64,000 nt of DNA from an uncultured Flaviramulus sp. (lineage in GTDB: Bacteria; Bacteroidota; Bacteroidia; Flavobacteriales; Flavobacteriaceae), in NCBI GenBank assembly GCA_947495125.1, contig CANLXL010000003.1, forward strand, positions 62,001-126,000. Reading direction: 5' to 3'. The notes beneath the pieces were generated by a model. That model was not told the DNA's origin. It saw nothing but the letters and a program-made list of their open reading frames with translations, and searched no databases. Positions 59,628 to 64,000 of the stretch are shown here, in pieces. Each line of letters begins with the position of its first letter. Position 1 is the first letter of the stretch. Made by a program: the position numbers and the translations under genes.

Positions 59628-60176
59628 TCACCTTAAAGGAAAGCCCTTAGCCGCCCACCAGGGATGTATCTCAATTTCTATCCGTCCAGCCTTAACAGCC
59701 GGATCTGCCTTGGCTAAACTATCGGCCATTTTTTGAGTTGGCACATTATAAATAGTAATTCCTCTGATTTCTCCATCATCACCAAAAGGTCCGGAAATAT
59801 CGGCATAACCCAACTCATACATTTTACCTAAATGCTCTAAATGTGCTTTTTGTATTAAGGCCGATTCTTCTTCATTTTGGGTTCGGATTGGGCCTCGTTT
59901 TAAAAATGCGATGAAGTATTGCTGCATCAAAATCGTATCTTTCGTTTTTTCATCAACATAATCAAAAATCTTAAAACCTTTTGAGGTTAACTCTTCTTTT
60001 ATCTGTACTGTGGACTTTACTATTGGTTTCTCTATGTCGACTTCTACAATAGTATCCATAACAGTTTCAACAACTGCAGTACTATCATTTTCAATCTCTG
60101 AAATCACTGGTTGTTGCTCTTGCTTACATCCATAGAGAACCACTAAACTTACCGCTACTAAAATTATGCTTTTCAT
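59628..60176 (-). CDS. YCII-domain lipoprotein
   Basis: A 182-residue lipoprotein (lipobox VVLYGC). After a linker of about 65 residues rich in Val, Thr and Glu comes a YCII-like domain (about 80-175): QQYFIAFLKRGPIRTQNEEESALIQKAHLEHLGKMYELGYADISGPFGDDGEIRGITIYNV ending IEIHPWW. The family contains dehydration or chaperone-type enzymes with a His/Asp pair; a secreted lipoprotein form is unusual but recurs in Bacteroidota. It lies 17 bases downstream of the CYTH gene. Confidence 0.8.
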   Translation of the reverse strand: MKSIILVAVSLVVLYGCKQEQQPVISEIENDSTAVVETVMDTIVEVDIEKPIVKSTVQIKEELTSKGFKIFDYVDEKTKDTILMQQYFIAFLKRGPIRTQNEEESALIQKAHLEHLGKMYELGYADISGPFGDDGEIRGITIYNVPTQKMADSLAKADPAVKAGRIEIEIHPWWAAKGFPLR

Positions 60177-60193
60177 CTGATTTATGTTTTAAA

Positions 60194-60664
60194 TTATGAC
60201 CATGCCTTATAGGGTACTTTACTTAACTGCGAGTTATAATATTTTATCTGACCAGTGACTTCTTCTCCCAGCCAATCTGGTTTATTAAAATCTTCCGTTT
60301 TATGGTCCAGTTCAACCTCTGCCATTATTAATCCGTCATTATCGCCATAAAACTCGTCCACTTCAAAAACATGATTCCCAACGTTTACCTCATAACGCAT
60401 TTTATCGATCACGCCTTTTTCACACAAACTTAAAAGGGATTTGGCTTCAGGTCCTGAAATTTCTTTTTCCCATTCAAAACGGGATAATCCATCACTTGTA
60501 GACACTCCTTTAACCGTTATAAATCCTAAGTTTCCTTTTAAACGTACTCTTACGGTGCGCTCTTTATGCGTATTTAGGAATCCTTGTATGATTCTTGTTT
60601 TTTTAAATGCTTCGTCTTTAAAAGCATTTGAAGTTACTAAAAATTTACGTTCTATTTCAATCAT
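60194..60664 (-). CDS. CYTH-domain protein (triphosphatase-like)
   Basis: A 156-residue CYTH protein. MIEIERKFLV carries the ExExK motif; later motifs are RIIQGFLNTHKERTVRVRLKG, GFITVKG, FEWEKEI and EVDEFYGDNDGLIMAEVEL. Such enzymes hydrolyse inorganic triphosphate or related compounds within a beta-tunnel. The open frame extends to 60748, but ATG 60664 places ExExK at the N-terminus as in the family, and I use that. Divergent from dinB. Confidence 0.9.
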   Translation of the reverse strand: MIEIERKFLVTSNAFKDEAFKKTRIIQGFLNTHKERTVRVRLKGNLGFITVKGVSTSDGLSRFEWEKEISGPEAKSLLSLCEKGVIDKMRYEVNVGNHVFEVDEFYGDNDGLIMAEVELDHKTEDFNKPDWLGEEVTGQIKYYNSQLSKVPYKAWS

Positions 60665-60774
60665 ACTTGTTTCCCTATCTAAACTAACGATATCATTTAA
60701 ACGTTCTCGATACATTTTCTTTAAAAAAGAAAACGCGTAAACTGACATCGATTATAAATTTATAAATTTACAGT

Positions 60775-61872
60775 ATGTCTAGCAGTCTACCAATACGAAA
60801 AATTATTCATGTCGATATGGATGCCTTCTATGCCTCTGTAGAACAAATGGATAATCCCGATTTAAAGGGAAAACCTATTGCTGTAGGCGGGGGTGGAAAA
60901 CGTGGCGTAATTAGTGCCGCCAGTTACGAAGCCCGGAAATTTGGGGTTAAAAGTGCTATGGCCGGAAACCTTGCCTCTAAGCTATGCCCTGATTTGATTT
61001 TTGTAAGGCCTAATTTTGAGCGCTACTCTGAAATTTCCAAAAAAATCAGAACCATATTTTATGATTATACCGATTTGGTAGAACCGCTTTCACTTGATGA
61101 AGCTTATCTCGATGTCACAAAAAATAAAAAAGGAAACCCCAGTGCTTCCCTGCTTGCAAGGGAAATACGAGAACGTATCTTTAATGAGGTCGGACTAACA
61201 GCCTCTGCTGGGATTTCTATTAACAAATTTATCGCTAAAGTCGCAAGCGATTATAATAAACCCAACGGACAAAAAACGGTAAACCCTGAAGAGGTTATTG
61301 CCTTCTTGGAAACATTAGATATTAGAAAATTCTATGGCGTTGGTAAAGTGACTGCTGAAAAAATGTACCAAAAAGGAATTTTTACCGGACAAGATTTAAA
61401 GCTAAAATCTCTGGAATATTTAAATAAGAACTTTGGTAAATCGGGTCGCTATTATTACGACGTTGTTCGAGGTATTCATAACAGTGAAGTTAAAGCAAAC
61501 AGAATTAGAAAAAGCCTGGCTGCCGAACGTACTTTTAGCGAAAACCTGTCTTCAGAAGTTTTTATGCTTGAAAAATTAGACCATATTGCCCAAGAGGTTT
61601 CTAAACGATTAAAGAAAAGTAATGTGGCCGGTAAAACCATAACACTTAAGATTAAATATAGTGATTTCACATTGCAAACAAGAAGCAAAACACTACCATA
61701 TTATTTAAGCGATAAGAGCATAATACTAGAGTCTGCTAAAGCTTTGTTGTATCAAGAAAAATTAAGTAATTCGGTAAGGTTATTAGGTATTTCTTTATCC
61801 AATTTAAATACAGAAACTAAGAAAAAACCAGAACAGAAAACGGTAAGTGTGCAGCTGAAGTTTGAGTTTTAA
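60775..61872 (+). CDS. dinB: DNA polymerase IV (Y family)
   Basis: A 365-residue translesion polymerase. Catalytic motifs HVDMDAFYASVE and LSLDEAYLDV, the YEARKFGVKSAM segment, helix-hairpin-helix IRKFYGVGKVTAEKM, and a little-finger domain from about 240 (ERTFSENLSSEVFMLEKL). The ending VSVQLKFEF is like a beta-clamp binding tail (QLxxF type). Length normal. No LexA box could be identified in the short upstream spacer shared with the CYTH gene. Confidence 0.95.
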   Translation: MSSSLPIRKIIHVDMDAFYASVEQMDNPDLKGKPIAVGGGGKRGVISAASYEARKFGVKSAMAGNLASKLCPDLIFVRPNFERYSEISKKIRTIFYDYTDLVEPLSLDEAYLDVTKNKKGNPSASLLAREIRERIFNEVGLTASAGISINKFIAKVASDYNKPNGQKTVNPEEVIAFLETLDIRKFYGVGKVTAEKMYQKGIFTGQDLKLKSLEYLNKNFGKSGRYYYDVVRGIHNSEVKANRIRKSLAAERTFSENLSSEVFMLEKLDHIAQEVSKRLKKSNVAGKTITLKIKYSDFTLQTRSKTLPYYLSDKSIILESAKALLYQEKLSNSVRLLGISLSNLNTETKKKPEQKTVSVQLKFEF

Positions 61873-61987
61873 AGTGTTTCAACTTATTGCAAACCTTTTA
61901 CCCCATTCTGTTCGCACAATAAATCTTACAATACATATTTTTTGCCCAGATTTCGATGATCATTCGTATAAAATCTTTCCTGTGCTT

Positions 61988-62764
61988 TTAGTTTAATATA
62001 GGTAGATCTAATAAATTATAAATACTTGGTACTACCATATCGGGATGATATGCAAAGTTGTCGAGGTCGGCAATATCTGTACCACCCGTTAGAACAAGAA
62101 CCGATTTATATCCCATTTCCACACCTCCAATAATATCTGTCTCCATTGTATCTCCTACCATAAAAGTGTTTTCGGTACGCACGCCTAATTCCTTTCTTGC
62201 TTCCCGAAACATAATAGGGCTTGGTTTTCCCATAGAAAATGCTTTTTTTCCAGTTGCAGTTTCCAACATGGCTACAATGGCACCACAGCCTGGTCTTATG
62301 CCATCGGGAATAGGGCAATTGGGATCCAAATTTGTTGCCATTAGTTTAGCTCCTTTCATAATCATTTTAGTTGCTGCCTCTATCATATTCATGTTGAACG
62401 AGGTTCCCTCCCCAACAATAACATAATCCGGATCAACGTCATTATTTGCAATATTATTATCGTGTAAGGCGTTCATAAGCCCGGAATCTCCTATAACATA
62501 AGCACTTGCATTTGATTTTTGTTTCGAAATAAACCGAGCCGTCGCCGTAGCGCAGGTAAACACATTGAGCTCTTCTACGGCTATTCCCATTTTATTTAAT
62601 TTCAACTGAACATCACGCCTTGAGCGCTGTGAATTATTAGTAAGAAATAGAAACGGTATTTTTTTCTCTTGGAGTTTTTTTACAAAAATATCGGCTCCTT
62701 TAATTAATTCTTTTCCCTTATATATGACACCATCCATATCCAATAAAAATCCTATTTGTTCCAT
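61988..62764 (-). CDS. NagD-like HAD-IIA phosphatase
   Basis: A 258-residue HAD-superfamily hydrolase. Motif I DMDGVIYKG, motif II LTNNSQRS, motif III Lys in MGKPSPIMF, motif IV GDTMETDIIGG. The C2-type cap between about 75 and 180 places it in the HAD-IIA (NagD/PGP) group that dephosphorylates small phosphates such as nucleotides or phosphoglycolate. The physiological substrate is not visible. A TATTTTTG box is close upstream. Confidence 0.9.
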   Translation of the reverse strand: MEQIGFLLDMDGVIYKGKELIKGADIFVKKLQEKKIPFLFLTNNSQRSRRDVQLKLNKMGIAVEELNVFTCATATARFISKQKSNASAYVIGDSGLMNALHDNNIANNDVDPDYVIVGEGTSFNMNMIEAATKMIMKGAKLMATNLDPNCPIPDGIRPGCGAIVAMLETATGKKAFSMGKPSPIMFREARKELGVRTENTFMVGDTMETDIIGGVEMGYKSVLVLTGGTDIADLDNFAYHPDMVVPSIYNLLDLPILN

Positions 62765-62777
62765 TTTAATTTTTTTT

Positions 62778-62785
62778 CAAAAATA
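62778..62785 (-). promoter_or_regulatory. Bacteroidota -7 box before the HAD gene
   Basis: The minus strand reads TATTTTTG, an exact TAnnTTTG match, 13 bases upstream of the ATG at 62764. A TTG lies 23 bases further upstream (62811-62809), at the long end of the usual spacing. Confidence 0.45.
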
Positions 62786-63063
62786 GGGTCGGATGTCTCT
62801 TTAGAAAACAACAATATTATCATATTTCTAATTAAAATTACCAGTCAAAAAAATGAAAGAAACTATCAAACAGATCTACTATGGGTTTAGCTTTAAAATT
62901 ATCAGTAGTTAGCCCCTCAGTGCTTAAATAAATTGACGTACCGGTTCCAATGATCTTGATTCTAAAGTACCCAAATAATTGGAATTCGATATTCAGAGAT
63001 AAGCAAAAATGAATGCGTGTTTTTTAGGGACTCTTCATTTGGGCCAATACCCGAACCGCAATA
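62786..63063. other. Stretch without an intact gene
   Basis: No complete gene. The minus strand has a 61-codon frame (63024-62838) without a start codon, ending in TGG-TAA (FDSFFHFFDW); its codon use looks protein-like and it may be the tail of a decayed gene. Nothing else is recognised between the HAD gene and the pyruvate kinase remnant. Confidence 0.35.
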
Positions 63064-63581
63064 TCAAATATTACAAGATGTAATTTCGGTAACACGCAAT
63101 GTATTCACCATACCCTTATCTTGAATTGACATAGTCGCTAAACTAATGAGCATATCACTTTCTTCTAAATACCCTTTTTGGCAAGCTATTTTATTAACAT
63201 CTTCAATAGTTTCATCTGTACTTACAAATTTATCACAGTAAAGGGCCTAACACCCCAAAGTAAATTAAGACATGTTAAGATACGTTTGTTTTAGGTAAAT
63301 ACCAGAATGTGACAAGAGGGTCTCCAAGCAGAAATTTGAAAGACCGTATACCCACTATTCGTTAATGTCGAAATGGCTCTGGCATTAATTTCGTTTGCCA
63401 TATTAGCCGCATGATAGCAAATAGATTTTGTGATATAACGATTGGTACGAATATGTGGAGGCAATTTAATTAACGAAAAGTCTTCTACACTTTTTAAGAT
63501 ATCAGACATTTGCTTGATAACTTGCAAAGGATAACTTCCTACAGAGGTTTCTCCGGAAAGCATCACAGCAATACCTCCACA
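63064..63581 (-). pseudogene. pyk: Pyruvate kinase remnant, C-terminal part
   Basis: Translation of the minus strand from about 63581 gives AVMLSGETSVGSYPLQVI, PPHIRTNRYITKSICYHAANMANE and SGYTVFQISAWRPSCHILVFT, all clear pyruvate kinase sequence. A TAA (63293-63291) then interrupts. The same frame continues NKRILTCLNLLWGVRPF, and after a one-base frameshift near 63240 it continues CDKFVSTDETIEDVNKIACQKGYLEESDMLISLATMS to MVNTLRVTEIT and a stop at 63064. The N-terminal two thirds, including all catalytic metal and ADP residues, are missing. A working copy presumably exists elsewhere. Confidence 0.9.
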
Positions 63582-63688
63582 TTAGAATCTAATATAAACT
63601 ATTTCCGTTTTTAAGGGTCTAATTAAAATAGTGTTGTTTTTTAATCCGTATTTTCTAAAAATACATTAAGCCCTTTTTTAATTAAACT
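63582..63688. other. Spacer between pyk remnant and ECF sigma gene
   Basis: 107 AT-rich bases with no gene. They should hold the promoter of the sigma factor gene that starts at 63689; I see no exact TAnnTTTG box. The left limit is where the pyruvate kinase similarity stops abruptly, so it probably marks a deletion joint. Confidence 0.3.
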
Positions 63689-64000
63689 TTGACAGACGAA
63701 GCTGCTTTTGTAAAAGAATTGATTAGTTACGAGGGTAAAGACAAGGCATTTTCAAAATTGCTAGATCTTTACCAAGAACGACTGTATTGGCATATCCGTA
63801 AATTAGTAATTACTCATGAAAATGCAGATGATGTACTTCAAAACACCTTTTTAAGAATTTACAAAAGCTTACCTAATTTTAAGCAACAAAGCTCCCTTCA
63901 TACTTGGATGTATAGAATCGCCTATAATGAATCGATTAGATTTTTAGAGAAAAATAATAAAAGACCTACTGTTTCTATTAACGACGGTAACAACACCTAT
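63689..64000 (+). CDS. ECF-type sigma-70 factor, cut by window edge
   Basis: 104 codons up to the window end. LTDEAAFVKELISYEGKDKAFSKLLDLYQERLYWHIRKLVI and the region 2 core HENADDVLQNTFLRIYKSLPNFKQQSSLHTWMYRIAYNESIRFLEKNNKRP identify an ECF sigma factor. Region 4 lies beyond the edge. The start is probably the TTG at 63689, since an in-frame TAA lies at 63683-63685 and no ATG precedes the conserved part. Usually followed by a small anti-sigma gene, not visible here. Confidence 0.88.
   Translation, partial: MTDEAAFVKELISYEGKDKAFSKLLDLYQERLYWHIRKLVITHENADDVLQNTFLRIYKSLPNFKQQSSLHTWMYRIAYNESIRFLEKNNKRPTVSINDGNNTY

Noticed and set aside
60665-60748. N-terminal extension of the CYTH protein
   Set aside because: CYTH proteins start directly with the ExExK motif; the ATG at 60664 fits.
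62765-63688. tRNA or other stable RNA in the largest gene-poor stretch
   Set aside because: No cloverleaf arms, no CCA end and no GC-rich core were seen; the stretch is explained by decayed genes and promoter DNA.

Overview
The window comes from a low-GC member of the Bacteroidota, most likely a marine Flavobacteriaceae. The evidence is a SusC/SusD pair under FecR/ECF-sigma control, many lipoproteins with Bacteroidota-style lipoboxes, a complete BatA-E/MoxR aerotolerance-type operon, HmuY-type heme acquisition, an almost complete lack of Shine-Dalgarno sequences, and several upstream regions carrying the Bacteroidota -7 promoter box TAnnTTTG. I saw no tRNA, rRNA or CRISPR array.

Layout. 1-13853: a TonB-dependent uptake locus. 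An ECF sigma factor (plus strand) diverges from a FecR anti-sigma, a SusC receptor with an STN signalling domain and a SusD lipoprotein. Downstream on the same strand follow three TlpA-type thioredoxin proteins, a lone DsbD N-terminal-like domain, a ThuA-like secreted protein and the start of one more lipoprotein. 13954-18207: yicC, gmk and nadD (housekeeping), then an XRE regulator facing a SymE-like toxin gene across an operator-rich spacer, then a YafY/WYL regulator with a DUF4345 membrane protein. 18319-25669: a Kbp-like BON-LysM protein, gpsA, pheS with two small co-transcribed genes, cvpA and several hypothetical genes. 24779-28559: a heme uptake locus (DUF6607-like gene, TonB receptor, HmuY-like lipoprotein). 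28653-31156: SulP transporter with beta-carbonic anhydrase, likely bicarbonate handling. 31586-40956: MoxR, DUF58, BatD-like, BatA, BatB, BatC, BatD and BatE in one nine-kilobase operon. 41143-48351: DUF4382 lipoprotein, SDR, HD hydrolase, AlbA_2/Schlafen-like protein, ALDH7-type aldehyde dehydrogenase, isoaspartyl peptidase and CAP-domain lipoprotein.

48610-58645: a large thioester alpha-2-macroglobulin and penicillin-binding protein 1C, a classic periplasmic defence/repair pair. Here they are separated by about 2.1 kb holding an SH3-domain protein, an ABM-fold monooxygenase, three copies of a structured repeat with imperfect terminal inverted repeats, and a wrecked DUF559 (Vsr-like) endonuclease gene lying between two of the copies. 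58688-64000: an orphan membrane protein, YCII lipoprotein, CYTH protein, dinB, a NagD-like HAD phosphatase, a decayed pyruvate kinase gene and the start of another ECF sigma factor.

The three observations most worth following are the repeat family with its DUF559 remnant, the XRE/SymE-like pair whose promoter is overlapped by a palindrome, and the thioredoxin-rich SusCD locus. All functional calls are by recognition of motifs and families; no search was run.
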